Below, in pieces: positions 51,739-60,412 of a DNA stretch of 64,000 nucleotides (positions are counted from its first letter, which is position 1; the number at the start of each line of letters is the position of its first letter). The DNA lies in contig NZ_JAIVAH010000005.1 of NCBI RefSeq assembly GCF_020171745.1, positions 173,595 through 237,594 on the forward strand, in the 5' to 3' direction. Source of the DNA: Prescottella equi. Its GTDB lineage: Bacteria; Actinomycetota; Actinomycetes; Mycobacteriales; Mycobacteriaceae. A program made the position numbers and the translations under genes. Below the pieces are notes generated by a model. That model made no database searches and had not been told where the DNA came from. It saw only the letters and a list, made by a program, of their open reading frames with translations.

Positions 51739-52854
51739 TCAGCCCTTCAGTCCATCGAGGCGCGAGACCGTCGACTCGAACTCGGCGACGAGTTCGGCCA
51801 TGATCTCGGCGACCGGGCGGATCTCGTTCATCCGGCCCACGATCTGGCCGACCGGCATCGCGACGACCTCGGGGTCGCTGCCGGCGGAGATGCGCTGATG
51901 CGCCTCGCTGACGAGGATGTTCTGCAGCGGCATCGGAAGCGGTTGGGGCGCATCGGGCTTGGCCCAGGCGTCGGTCCACTTGGTCTTGAGCAGGCGGGCC
52001 GGCTTACCCGAGTAGATCCGCGACCGAACGGTGTCCGCCGACGTCGCACCGAGCAGCGCGCGCTGGATCGACGACGGCCCTTCGGCCGCACTGCCGAGCT
52101 TGTACTCGCTCGTCGTGAGCCAGTACGAGCCCATCCAGACGCCGGACGCTCCGAGCGCGAGGGCCGCGGCGACCTGGCGTCCGCTGCCGATGCCGCCGGC
52201 CGCCAGGACGCCCGCGGAATCGCCGATCGCGTCGACGATCTCGGGGACGAGCACCATCGAGGCGATCTCACCGGTGTGCCCGCCGGCCTCGTAGCCCTGT
52301 GCGATCACGATGTCGACACCGTTCGCGACGTGGCTGCGGGCGTGCTCCACGGCGCCCGCGAGCGCGGCCACCGGAACACCCTTCTCGTGTGCCAGGTCGA
52401 TGACGTCCTTCGGCGGCGAGCCGAGAGCGTTGGCGATCAACGCGATCCGGTGGTTCAGTGCGACGTCGACGTGCGAACGGGCCACCGAGTGCAGCCAGCC
52501 GAGGACGCCGGTGGCGTGCTCGACGTCGTCGGACAGCGGCGGGACACCCAGTTCGTCGAGCGTGCGGTTGACGAACGCGCGGTGCTCGGCGGGGATGAGC
52601 TTGTCGAGGTCGACCGCGCCGCCCTCGGTGGGCACCTTGGCCGGCATCACGATGTCGACGCCGTACGGCTTGCCGTCGGTGTTCTCGTCCATCCAGGTGA
52701 GGGTGGCCTCGAGCTCGTCCGGGTCGTTGAACCGCACGCACCCGAGCACACCGAGACCGCCGGCGCGGCTGATCGCCGCCGCGACGTGCTCGGAGGGGGT
52801 GAATCCGAAGATCGGGTACTGGATGCCGAACTTCTCGGCCAGATCGGTGTGCAT
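51739..52854 (-). CDS. Nitronate monooxygenase-like flavoprotein
   Basis: The 371-residue TIM-barrel FMN protein shows GIQYPIFGFTPSEHVAAAISRAGGLGVLG, VDIVIAQGYEAGGHTGEIASMVLVPEIVD and AAGGIGSGRQVAAALALGASGVWMGS, all typical of the 2-nitropropane dioxygenase/nitronate monooxygenase fold. A related gene (Rv3553) lies in the mycobacterial cholesterol regulon, where its substrate is uncertain. ATG 52854 shares one base with the fadD19 stop, so the two are co-translated and this enzyme probably acts on sterol intermediates. Confidence 0.85.
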   Translation of the reverse strand: MHTDLAEKFGIQYPIFGFTPSEHVAAAISRAGGLGVLGCVRFNDPDELEATLTWMDENTDGKPYGVDIVMPAKVPTEGGAVDLDKLIPAEHRAFVNRTLDELGVPPLSDDVEHATGVLGWLHSVARSHVDVALNHRIALIANALGSPPKDVIDLAHEKGVPVAALAGAVEHARSHVANGVDIVIAQGYEAGGHTGEIASMVLVPEIVDAIGDSAGVLAAGGIGSGRQVAAALALGASGVWMGSYWLTTSEYKLGSAAEGPSSIQRALLGATSADTVRSRIYSGKPARLLKTKWTDAWAKPDAPQPLPMPLQNILVSEAHQRISAGSDPEVVAMPVGQIVGRMNEIRPVAEIMAELVAEFESTVSRLDGLKG

Positions 52855-54503
52855 CACGCGTCCTTGCCGTTGGTGTAGTGATCGTCGGCCTCGCGCGACT
52901 GGGTCTGCGCGGTGGCCCACTTGTAGTCCGGCTTGCCGGCGGGCGAGCGCTGAATCGCATCGACGAGCCACAGACTGCGCGGCACCTTGTAGCCGGCGAT
53001 CTCCTTACGGGCCGCCTCGACGATGTCGTCCAGGCTCGGGCGGGTTCCGGGGCGCGGGGCCACGACGGCCGCGACGCGGTTGCCCCAACGCTCGTCAGGC
53101 ACACCGACGACGAGGACGTCGAAGACGTCGGGGTGCGACTTGACGGCGCCCTCGACCTCCTCGGGGTAGATCTTCTCGCCGCCGCTGTTGATCGAGACCG
53201 ATCCGCGGCCGAGCATCGTGACGGTGCCGTCCTCCTCGACCGTGGCGTAGTCGCCCGGGATCGAGTACCGAATTCCGTTGAGCGTCTTGAAGGTCGCCTT
53301 GGTCTTCTCCTCGTCCTTGTAGTAGCCGACGGGGATGTGGCCGCTGCGGGCGAGCATGCCGACCTGTCCGGAACCGGGTACGACCGGGATGCCCTCGTCG
53401 TCGATGACGACGGTGGCGGCGTCGATCTTCACACGCGGACCGCCGGTGTGCTCGAAGCCCTTGGTGATGGTGGCCAGACCACCGAAGCCGGTCTCGGAGG
53501 AGCCGATCGAGTCGGTGAGCAGGCGGTTCGGGAGCAGCTCGAGGAACTGCTCCTTGAGCGCCGGCGAGAACAGCGCCGCGCTGCTGGCGATGACGTACAG
53601 CGACGAAAGGTCGTACGGCTCACCGGTCTCCGGGTTTCCGGCGATCAGCGCGTCGATCATGGGACGGGCCATCGCATCGCCCGTGATGAAGATGAGATTG
53701 ATCTTGTGGCGGTCGATGACCTGCCACACCGCGTGGCCGTCGAACTCGGGGTGCATGACGAGCGTGCCGCCACCGAAGAGGCTGTGGAACACCGCCGACT
53801 GCGAACCGCCGTGGATCATCGGCGGAATCGGGAAGCGGACCATCGCGGGGTGCGCGGCACCGACCTTCGCCAGCTCCCACTCGTCCTCGACGTACTCGCC
53901 GGTGACGAAGTTGACGCCGCCGCCGAGCACGCGCCACCAGTCCTCGTGCCGCCACATGACGCCCTTGGGCATGCCGGTGGTGCCGCCGGTGTAGAGGATG
54001 AAGATGTCGTCGGGGCTGCGCTCACCGAAGTTGCGTTCGGGCGACCCCTGGGACAGCGCCTCTTCGAATTCGACACCGCCGTACGACGAGTAGTCGCGAT
54101 CCGTGCCGTCCTCGACGACGATCGCCGTCTTCACGAGCGGGGTGTTCGGCAGGACGCCCGCGACCTTGTCGCTGTAGCGGCGCTCGTGGATGAGCGCGAC
54201 CATGTCCGAGTTCTCGAAGATGTACTGTAACTCGTTCTCGACGTACCGGTAGTTGACGTTGACCATGATGGCGCGGGCCTTGAAGATCGCGACCATGGAC
54301 ACGATGGCCTCGATGGTGTTGCGGCTGTAGATGCCCACCTTGTCGCCGGGCGCGACGCCCCGATCCCGCAGGTAGTTGGCCAGTCGGTTGGCCTTCTCCT
54401 CCAGTTGCGCGAAGGTCACCTCACGGTCGGCGTCCACCAGGGCGACGCGGTCCGGGTTGAGGTCGATCGAGTGTTCTACAAGGTCTGCGATATTAATGGC
54501 CAC
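52854..54503 (-). CDS. fadD19: FadD19 steroid-CoA ligase
   Basis: The 549-residue ANL ligase has YTGGTTGMPKGVMWRHEDW, DSIGSSETGFGG, GDYATVEEDG and the final catalytic Lys in RSPAGKPDYKWA. FadD19 activates sterol side-chain acids to CoA esters; in Rhodococcus rhodochrous it was reported as essential for C24-branched sterols. GTG 54503 matches the mycobacterial length. It has no ribosome binding site, and the KstR-type box ends about 11 bp upstream, so the transcript is probably leaderless. Confidence 0.92.
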   Translation of the reverse strand: MAINIADLVEHSIDLNPDRVALVDADREVTFAQLEEKANRLANYLRDRGVAPGDKVGIYSRNTIEAIVSMVAIFKARAIMVNVNYRYVENELQYIFENSDMVALIHERRYSDKVAGVLPNTPLVKTAIVVEDGTDRDYSSYGGVEFEEALSQGSPERNFGERSPDDIFILYTGGTTGMPKGVMWRHEDWWRVLGGGVNFVTGEYVEDEWELAKVGAAHPAMVRFPIPPMIHGGSQSAVFHSLFGGGTLVMHPEFDGHAVWQVIDRHKINLIFITGDAMARPMIDALIAGNPETGEPYDLSSLYVIASSAALFSPALKEQFLELLPNRLLTDSIGSSETGFGGLATITKGFEHTGGPRVKIDAATVVIDDEGIPVVPGSGQVGMLARSGHIPVGYYKDEEKTKATFKTLNGIRYSIPGDYATVEEDGTVTMLGRGSVSINSGGEKIYPEEVEGAVKSHPDVFDVLVVGVPDERWGNRVAAVVAPRPGTRPSLDDIVEAARKEIAGYKVPRSLWLVDAIQRSPAGKPDYKWATAQTQSREADDHYTNGKDA

Positions 54504-54513
54504 GTCAACAAAG

Positions 54514-54527
54514 TAGAACGTGTTACT
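54514..54527. promoter_or_regulatory. KstR-type operator between fadD19 and echA19
   Basis: TAGAACGTGTTACT matches 7 of 8 fixed positions of TnnAACnnGTTnnA. It lies 10 bp upstream of fadD19 and 55 bp upstream of echA19, so it can control both divergent genes. Confidence 0.75.
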
Positions 54528-54582
54528 GTCGCTGACAAGACCCAATTAGAGACTCAGCTCACACGAATATCAGGAGTCACCA

Positions 54583-55404
54583 GTGTCCACCGGAACCGCG
54601 GAAAATACAGACGTTTCGGCGAAATCGCCCCACTGCCTGGTCGAGAAGCGCGGCCACGTCCTGATCGTGACGATGAACCGTCCCGAGGCCCGCAACGCCC
54701 TCTCGGGCGAAATGATGGAGATCATGGTCGAGGCCTGGGACCGGATCGACTCCGACCCCGACATCCGGGTCGCGATCCTCACCGGCGCGGGCGGCACGTT
54801 CTGCGCCGGAATGGATCTCAAGGAGATGAACCGCAACGCCCCCGGCGACAAGTTCACGGGCGGAATGGACGTGACGAAGCTGCCGGCGCTGCTGAAGGGT
54901 CGTCGCCTCACCAAGCCGCTCATCGCGGCCGTCGAGGGCCCGGCCATCGCCGGCGGCACCGAGATCCTGCAGGGCACCGACATCCGCGTCGCGGGCGAGA
55001 GCGCTCGGTTCGGCGTCTCCGAGGCCCGCCTCGGACTGTTCCCGCTCGGTGGATCCGCGGTGCGCCTGGTGCGCCAGATCCCGTACACCGTCGCCGCGGA
55101 GATCCTGCTGACCGGCCGCACGGTGCCCGCCCCCGAGGCCAAGGAACTGGGCCTCGTCGGACACGTCGTCCCCGACGGCCAAGCGCTCGACAAGGCGCTC
55201 GAGATTGCCGAACAGATCGCGGCCAACGGCCCCATCGCCGTGCAGGCGATCCTGAAGACCATCCGCGTCACCGAGGGCATGCACGAGGAAGACGCGTTCG
55301 CGCTCGAGGCCCAGATCGGCATGGCGGTCTTCAAGAGCGACGACGCCAAGGAGGGCCCGCGCTCGTTCGCCGAGAAGCGCGCCCCCAAGTTCACCGGTAA
55401 GTAG
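54583..55404 (+). CDS. echA19: EchA19 enoyl-CoA hydratase
   Basis: The 273-residue crotonase has both catalytic glutamates: Glu127 in [12 protein letters not shown] and Glu147 in [12 protein letters not shown]. The oxyanion-hole stretch [13 protein letters not shown] is also present. EchA19 hydrates the unsaturated CoA ester made by the acyl-CoA dehydrogenases on the sterol side chain. The GTG has AGGAG about 7 nt upstream. It is divergent from fadD19, as Rv3516 is from Rv3515c. Confidence 0.92.
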   Translation: MSTGTAENTDVSAKSPHCLVEKRGHVLIVTMNRPEARNALSGEMMEIMVEAWDRIDSDPDIRVAILTGAGGTFCAGMDLKEMNRNAPGDKFTGGMDVTKLPALLKGRRLTKPLIAAVEGPAIAGGTEILQGTDIRVAGESARFGVSEARLGLFPLGGSAVRLVRQIPYTVAAEILLTGRTVPAPEAKELGLVGHVVPDGQALDKALEIAEQIAANGPIAVQAILKTIRVTEGMHEEDAFALEAQIGMAVFKSDDAKEGPRSFAEKRAPKFTGK

Positions 55405-55418
55405 CACCACCACTTTCA

Positions 55419-55465
55419 GCTGAAGGGTCCCTTCGTGCGTTCGCAGCGCGAAGGGACCCTTCAGC
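55419..55465. terminator. Perfect 17-bp hairpin terminator after echA19
   Basis: GCTGAAGGGTCCCTTCG and its exact complement flank a 13-nt loop. It begins 15 bp after the echA19 stop and separates it from the TetR-family gene downstream. Confidence 0.85.
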
Positions 55466-55539
55466 CGTTATGGGGGCCTGCGCGCGAACGCGCGTATCCT
55501 CGACGGGCACTGACCGACGATCGACAGGTGGGACCGCCG

Positions 55540-56160
55540 ATGGGCACTGCCGCAGGTGAGAAGTCCCGGCCGGAATGGCAGCGGCTCGAACCCCTCGAGC
55601 TGTCGCCGATCCTGTCCGCAGCGCTCGATGCGTTCTACGAGAAGGGTTTCCACGGTGCGTCGGTGCGCGACATCGCGCGCCGAGTGGGGGTCACGGTGCC
55701 CGCGCTGTACTACCACTACGACAGCAAGGAAGGCCTGCTGGTCGCGCTCGTCGAACTGGGCACGGGCGACGTCCTCGCCCGCGCCCGGGCCGCCGACGAC
55801 GCGGGCGACGGCGATCCCGGTCGGCGTCTGACCAACGTGGTGTCCGCGATCGTCCTGCGGATGACCGACCGCGCCCGCCTGGCCGCGATCGAGGGCGAGG
55901 CCCGGTACCTGACCGGCGAGAACCACGAGCGCTACCGCACGGTCCGCAAGGGCATCGAGACGATCGTCCTGGACATCGTGCGGGACGGCGTCGAGTCGGG
56001 CGCGTTCGACGTCGACGACCCCGCCGAGGCGACGCGCGCGATCCTGGGCATGTGCCAGGCGATCCCCCGCTGGTACCACGCCGAGGGCGAACTGGGCCCG
56101 GAGGCGGTCGCCGCCAAGTACGCCGCGATCGCGTCCAAGATGGTCGCGCCCGCGCGCTGA
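55540..56160 (+). CDS. TetR-family transcriptional regulator
   Basis: The 206-residue regulator has the TetR helix-turn-helix (ALDAFYEKGFHGASVRDIARRVGVTVPALYYHYDSKEGLL, about residues 27-68) and an all-helical ligand domain with VSAIVLRMTDRARLAAIEGE. ATG 55540 has GGTGGG upstream; the frame further up runs through the terminator. It precedes a thiolase-SDR pair, with a palindrome between them, so it probably controls that pair in response to an acyl-CoA. It is not an obvious KstR or KstR2. Confidence 0.88.
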   Translation: MGTAAGEKSRPEWQRLEPLELSPILSAALDAFYEKGFHGASVRDIARRVGVTVPALYYHYDSKEGLLVALVELGTGDVLARARAADDAGDGDPGRRLTNVVSAIVLRMTDRARLAAIEGEARYLTGENHERYRTVRKGIETIVLDIVRDGVESGAFDVDDPAEATRAILGMCQAIPRWYHAEGELGPEAVAAKYAAIASKMVAPAR

Positions 56161-56201
56161 CCTCGCCAACCGTTGACCTGGCACGTTCTCACGTGGTACC
56201 C

Positions 56202-56219
56202 ACTTAGCGAGCGATAAGT
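56202..56219. promoter_or_regulatory. Candidate TetR operator ACTTA-N8-TAAGT
   Basis: ACTTAGCGAGCGATAAGT is an 18-bp imperfect palindrome with matching outer arms, 28 bp upstream of the thiolase start and 41 bp after the TetR gene. It does not resemble the KstR or iron-box motifs found elsewhere in the window. Confidence 0.45.
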
Positions 56220-56247
56220 AAGCTGGTTTCGAGGAAGGGATGGGCCC

Positions 56248-57441
56248 ATGGCCGAGGCAGTCATCGTCGACGCGGTTCGACTCGCGTCCGGAAAGGGCAA
56301 GCCCGGTGGCGCCCTGTCCGGAACCCACCCGGTGGAACTGCTCGCGCACGTGCTGCGCGTGATCGTCGAGCGCAACGGTCTCGACCCCGTCCGGGTCGAC
56401 GACGTCATCGGCGGCTGCGTCCAGCAGGTCGGCGAGCAGGCCCTCAACATCTCGCGGACCGCGCTGCTGTCGGCAGGCTTCCCCGAGTCGGTGCCGGCCA
56501 CCACGATCGACCGGCAATGCGGATCGAGCCAGCAGGCCGCGCACTTCGCGGCGCAGGGCGTGATCGCGGGCGCCTACGACATCGTCATCGCGTGCGGCGT
56601 CGAATCCATGAGCCGGATCCCGATGGGCACCTCCCCGATCGGCCAGGACGCCTCCGGGCCCGGCATCGCCGCCCGCTACCCGGAAGGCCTGGTCCACCAG
56701 GGCATCTCGGCCGAGCTGATCTCCGCGAGGTGGAAGCTGGATCGCGAGAGCCTCGACGCGTACGCCGCACAGTCGCACCAGCGGGCCGCGGCGGCCGCGG
56801 CGAGCGGCGCCTTCGACCGGGAGATCGTCCCGATCACCGTCACCGGACCCGACGGCACCGAGTACGCGCACGCCGTCGACGAGACGGTGCGTGCCTCCAC
56901 CACCGCCGACGGACTCGCCGGGCTGAAGCCCTCGTTCCGCACCGACGAGTTCGCCGCCCGCTTCCCCGAGGCACCCTGGCAGATCACCCCCGGCAACTCG
57001 TCGCCGCTCACCGACGGTGCGTCCGCGGTGCTCATCATGAGCGAGAAGGCCGCGGCCGAACTGAATCTCACGCCGCGCGCCCGCTTCCACTCGTTCGCGG
57101 TACTCGGCGACGATCCACTGATGATGCTCACGGCTCCGATCCCCGCGACACGCAGGGCACTCGCGAAAGCAGGACTCGGCATCGACGACATCGACGCGTA
57201 CGAGGTGAACGAGGCGTTCGCGCCGGTCCCGCTGGCGTGGGCGCACGAACTGGGCGCCGATCCCGCCAAACTCAACCCGCTGGGCGGCGCCATCGCGCTC
57301 GGCCACGCGCTCGGCTCGTCCGGGACACGCCTGCTCACCACGCTCGTGAACCACCTCGAAACCACCGGTGGGCGCTACGGTCTGCAGACCATGTGCGAGG
57401 GCGCGGGCATGGCCAACGCCACCATCATCGAACGACTCTGA
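56248..57441 (+). CDS. Acetyl-CoA acetyltransferase / thiolase
   Basis: The 397-residue thiolase has the nucleophile Cys91 in [21 protein letters not shown], and the second active-site Cys in [11 protein letters not shown]. The His motif reads GHALGSSG, where most thiolases have GHP. It is closer in sequence to FadA6-type thiolases than to FadA5 as I recall them. It probably cleaves a 3-ketoacyl-CoA. AGGAAGGG lies before the ATG. The SDR gene follows after 28 bp. Confidence 0.9.
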   Translation: MAEAVIVDAVRLASGKGKPGGALSGTHPVELLAHVLRVIVERNGLDPVRVDDVIGGCVQQVGEQALNISRTALLSAGFPESVPATTIDRQCGSSQQAAHFAAQGVIAGAYDIVIACGVESMSRIPMGTSPIGQDASGPGIAARYPEGLVHQGISAELISARWKLDRESLDAYAAQSHQRAAAAAASGAFDREIVPITVTGPDGTEYAHAVDETVRASTTADGLAGLKPSFRTDEFAARFPEAPWQITPGNSSPLTDGASAVLIMSEKAAAELNLTPRARFHSFAVLGDDPLMMLTAPIPATRRALAKAGLGIDDIDAYEVNEAFAPVPLAWAHELGADPAKLNPLGGAIALGHALGSSGTRLLTTLVNHLETTGGRYGLQTMCEGAGMANATIIERL

Positions 57442-57469
57442 AACACAAGCAGATCCGAAAGGAACACGC

Positions 57470-58231
57470 ATGATCGTCAAGGACAGCGTTGCACTCGTGA
57501 CGGGCGGCGCCTCCGGCCTCGGCCTGGCCACCGTCAAGGCCCTGCACGACCAGGGGGCCAGCGTCGTCATCCTCGACCTGCCGTCGTCGAACGGTGAGGT
57601 CGTCGCGAAGGAACTCGGCGACCGCGTTCGCTTCGCGGCGGGCGACGTCACCGACGAGGCCTCGGTGGTCGCGGCGCTGGATCTCGCCGAATCCCTCGGC
57701 CCGCTGCGGGTCACGGTCAACTGCGCCGGCATCGGCAACGCGATCAAGACGGTCGGCAAGCAGGGCGCGTTCCCGCTCGCGGAGTTCCAGCGCGTCGTCA
57801 ACATCAACCTCGTCGGCACCTTCAACGTGCTCCGCCTCGCCGCCGAGCGCATCGCGAAGACCGACCCGATCGAGGGCGAGCGCGGCGTCATCATCAACAC
57901 CGCGTCCGTCGCCGCGTTCGACGGTCAGATCGGCCAGGCCGCGTACTCCGCGTCCAAGGGCGGCGTCGTCGGCATGACGCTGCCGATCGCCCGCGACCTC
58001 GCGTCGATGCTGATCCGCGTCGTAACCATCGCGCCGGGCCTGTTCAAGACCCCGCTGCTCGCCGGCCTGCCGGAGCCCGCACAGGCGTCGCTCGGCCAGC
58101 AGGTTCCGCACCCGTCGCGCCTGGGCGACCCCGCCGAGTACGGCTCGCTCGCCGCACACATCGTCTCCAACCCGATGCTCAACGGCGAGGTGATCCGCCT
58201 CGACGGCGCGATCCGCATGGCGCCGCGCTGA
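57470..58231 (+). CDS. SDR, type-10 3-hydroxyacyl-CoA dehydrogenase-like
   Basis: The 253-residue SDR has TGGASGLG at 11-18, NCAGIGNA, and Ser-Tyr-Lys in [23 protein letters not shown]. The overall pattern ([31 protein letters not shown]) resembles 17-beta-HSD10/3-hydroxyacyl-CoA dehydrogenase type 2. With the thiolase it makes the last two steps of a beta-oxidation round. ATG 57470 has AAAGGA upstream; the longer frame overlaps the thiolase. Confidence 0.88.
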   Translation: MIVKDSVALVTGGASGLGLATVKALHDQGASVVILDLPSSNGEVVAKELGDRVRFAAGDVTDEASVVAALDLAESLGPLRVTVNCAGIGNAIKTVGKQGAFPLAEFQRVVNINLVGTFNVLRLAAERIAKTDPIEGERGVIINTASVAAFDGQIGQAAYSASKGGVVGMTLPIARDLASMLIRVVTIAPGLFKTPLLAGLPEPAQASLGQQVPHPSRLGDPAEYGSLAAHIVSNPMLNGEVIRLDGAIRMAPR

Positions 58232-58250
58232 TCTCGGAGCACAACAGCGA

Positions 58251-58292
58251 AAGGCGCGGCCCGTGACGGTGATCCGTCACGGGCCGCGCCTT
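58251..58292. terminator. Perfect 19-bp hairpin between SDR and LLM gene
   Basis: AAGGCGCGGCCCGTGACGG and its exact complement flank a 4-nt loop, with TTTT after it. It lies between converging stops (58231 plus, 58307 minus), so it is a bidirectional terminator. Confidence 0.92.
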
Positions 58293-58306
58293 TTCACATG
58301 GCCGGA

Positions 58307-59347
58307 TCAGACGGTTCCGACGGCCTCTGCGAGCTCGCGCATGTGTTCGACGTTGCGGCACGTCACCAGCAGCATCGTGACTCCGGCGTCCTCCCACTCC
58401 TTGACCTGGGTGCGCACCTCGTCCCGGTTGCCGATGATCATCGTGTCGGTGACCATCTGGTCCGGCACGATCGCGGCCGCCTCGGCCTTGCGGCCGGACA
58501 GGAACAGCTTCTGGATCTCCTTGACCTCGTCGCCGTAGCCCATCCGGGTGTAGACCTGGGCGTGGAAGTTCATCTCGGCCGCACCCATGCCGCCGACGTA
58601 GAGCGCCGTGATCGGCCGGAGCTTGTCGATCTCGGCCTGCCGGTCGTCGGTGACGATCACCTGGCACGTCGCGGCGATCTCGAAGTCCTCGCGGCTGCGT
58701 CGCGCGCCCGCGCGGGCGAAGCCCTCGTCGAGCCACTCGTTGTACATCGGTGCCAGTCGGGGCGTGTAGTAGATGGCCAGCCAGCCGTCCGCGATCTCCG
58801 CGGTCAGCGCGACGTTCTTGGGCCCCTCGGCGCCGAGCCAGATCGGCAGGTCCGCGCGCAGCGGGTGCGTGATCGGCTTGAGCGGCTTCCCGAGTCCCAT
58901 CGATCCGGACCCGGTGTAGGGCAACGGGTAGTGCGGCCCGTCGTTGCGGACGGCCGCCTCGCGGGCGAGCACCTGACGCACGACCGACACGTACTCACGA
59001 GTACGGGCGAGCGGCTTCTGGAACGGCTGTCCGTACCAGCCCTCGACCACCTGCGGGCCCGAGACGCCGAGACCGAGGATCGCCCGTCCGCCGGACAGGT
59101 GATCGAGCGTCAGGGCGTGCATGGCGCAGTTGGTGGGCGTGCGCGCCGACATCTGAGCCACCGAGGTGCCCAAGCGGATCCGTTCGGTGCTCGATCCCCA
59201 CCACGCGAGGGGCGTGAAGGCATCGTTACCCCACGATTCGGCGGAGAAGACCGCGTCGAATCCGGAGGCGTCGGCCTCGTTCACCAGTTCCTGCGCATTA
59301 GCCGGTGGCTGCGCACCCCAGTACCCGAGTTGTAACCCCAGCTTCAT
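58307..59347 (-). CDS. LLM-class (F420-dependent) oxidoreductase, Rv3520c-like
   Basis: The 346-residue luciferase-like TIM-barrel protein begins MKLGLQLGYWG and contains SAESWGNDAFTPLAWWGS, RAILGLGVSGPQVVEGWYG and LPIWLGAEGPKNVALTAEIADGWLAIYY, typical of F420-dependent oxidoreductases. Its place before a DUF35-ltp4-ltp3 operon matches Rv3520c. ATG 59347 has GGAGG 6 nt upstream. The KstR-type box at 59399 lies 52 bp upstream. It probably reduces or oxidises a steroid acyl-CoA intermediate. Confidence 0.88.
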   Translation of the reverse strand: MKLGLQLGYWGAQPPANAQELVNEADASGFDAVFSAESWGNDAFTPLAWWGSSTERIRLGTSVAQMSARTPTNCAMHALTLDHLSGGRAILGLGVSGPQVVEGWYGQPFQKPLARTREYVSVVRQVLAREAAVRNDGPHYPLPYTGSGSMGLGKPLKPITHPLRADLPIWLGAEGPKNVALTAEIADGWLAIYYTPRLAPMYNEWLDEGFARAGARRSREDFEIAATCQVIVTDDRQAEIDKLRPITALYVGGMGAAEMNFHAQVYTRMGYGDEVKEIQKLFLSGRKAEAAAIVPDQMVTDTMIIGNRDEVRTQVKEWEDAGVTMLLVTCRNVEHMRELAEAVGTV

Positions 59348-59398
59348 CGCGCGCCTCCGTGTTTTCCCTGGACCGAATGTGTCCCTTGCCACATTAAT

Positions 59399-59412
59399 AA
59401 GAACCTGTTCTA
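59399..59412. promoter_or_regulatory. KstR-type operator between LLM gene and DUF35 operon
   Basis: AAGAACCTGTTCTA matches 7 of 8 fixed positions of TnnAACnnGTTnnA. It lies 52 bp upstream of the LLM gene and 9 bp upstream of the DUF35 gene, in a 74-bp divergent gap. Confidence 0.75.
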
Positions 59413-59421
59413 CTCGATTCC

Positions 59422-60399
59422 GTGACCCCTGGAAAGAGCGGAGTGGCCGAGCAGCCACTGAGAGCACCACTTAATCTGAAATTCGACTACACCCGATCGG
59501 TGGGGCCGACCATCGGAGCGTTCGTGACGGCTCTCCGTGACCGAAAGGTCATCGGCGCCCGCGGTTCCGACGGCCGAGTTCATGTGCCGCCACCGGAATT
59601 CGACCCGACCACCCACGAACCGATGACCGACTTCGTCGACGTCTCCGCCACCGGAACGGTCGTCAGCTGGTCGTGGATGTCCGAGCCCATCGAGGGCCAG
59701 CCGCTGACCCACCCGTTCGCGTGGGCGCTGGTGAAGCTCGACGGCGCGGACACCTCGATCCTGCATGCCGTGGACGCCGGCTCCCCCGACGCGATGAGCA
59801 CCGGGATGCGGGTGCGGGTCCGTTGGGCCGACGAGCGCACCGGCCGAATCCAGGACATCGCGTGCTTCGAGCCCGGTGAGGGCGATTCCGACTCCACCGC
59901 AACCGTTTCCGCCGGTGATCCGGTCACCGACATCGTCACCCCGATCGACCTGCACTACACGCACACCGCGTCGTTCGAGGAGACCTACTACCTCCTCGGC
60001 CTCATGGAGGGCAAGATCATCGGCGGCCGCACCGACGCGAACGGCAAGGTCTACGTGCCGCCGCGCGGCGCGAACCCCACCGACGGCGCCCCCACCAAGG
60101 AGCAGGTCGAGGTGTCCGACAAGGGCACCATCACCACGTTCTGCATCGTCAATGTGCCGTTCATGGGCCAGCAGATCAAGCCGCCGTACGTCGCGGCCTA
60201 CGTGTTGCTCGACGGCGCCGACATCCCGTTCCTGCACCTGATCCTCGAGGTCGACGCGGCCGAGGTCCGGATGGGCATGCGCGTGGAGGCCGTGTGGCGG
60301 CCGAAGGAGGAGTGGGGGTACTCGCTCCGCAACGTCTCCCATTTCCGCCCGAGCGGTGAGCCGGATGCGGACTACGACAGCTACAAGCACCATCTCTAG
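59422..60399 (+). CDS. Tandem DUF35/OB-fold protein, aldolase partner
   Basis: The 325-residue protein has two DUF35 (OB-fold) units: about 15-150 (IGARGSDGRVHVPPPEFDP, MRVRVRWADERTGRIQDIACFEP) and 170-320 (IGGRTDANGKVYVPPRGANP, MRVEAVWRPKEEWGYSLRNVSHF). Neither has the Cys pairs of the zinc ribbon usual at the start of DUF35 proteins. It corresponds to Rv3521. DUF35 proteins bind thiolase-like steroid aldolases such as Ltp2, so it is likely the partner of Ltp4 and Ltp3. The GTG start has no ribosome binding site; the transcript may be leaderless. Confidence 0.87.
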   Translation: MTPGKSGVAEQPLRAPLNLKFDYTRSVGPTIGAFVTALRDRKVIGARGSDGRVHVPPPEFDPTTHEPMTDFVDVSATGTVVSWSWMSEPIEGQPLTHPFAWALVKLDGADTSILHAVDAGSPDAMSTGMRVRVRWADERTGRIQDIACFEPGEGDSDSTATVSAGDPVTDIVTPIDLHYTHTASFEETYYLLGLMEGKIIGGRTDANGKVYVPPRGANPTDGAPTKEQVEVSDKGTITTFCIVNVPFMGQQIKPPYVAAYVLLDGADIPFLHLILEVDAAEVRMGMRVEAVWRPKEEWGYSLRNVSHFRPSGEPDADYDSYKHHL

Positions 60400-60412
60400 G
60401 AGCCTCGAGAAC

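Noticed and set aside
53200..53600. Mobile-element origin of the sterol genes
   Set aside because: Base composition and codon use look the same as in flanking genes, no integrase or transposase is present, and gene order matches the mycobacterial core locus.
55468..57900. Minus-strand open frame of 810 codons over the TetR and thiolase genes
   Set aside because: It crosses two real genes and a terminator; the composition is antisense-like.
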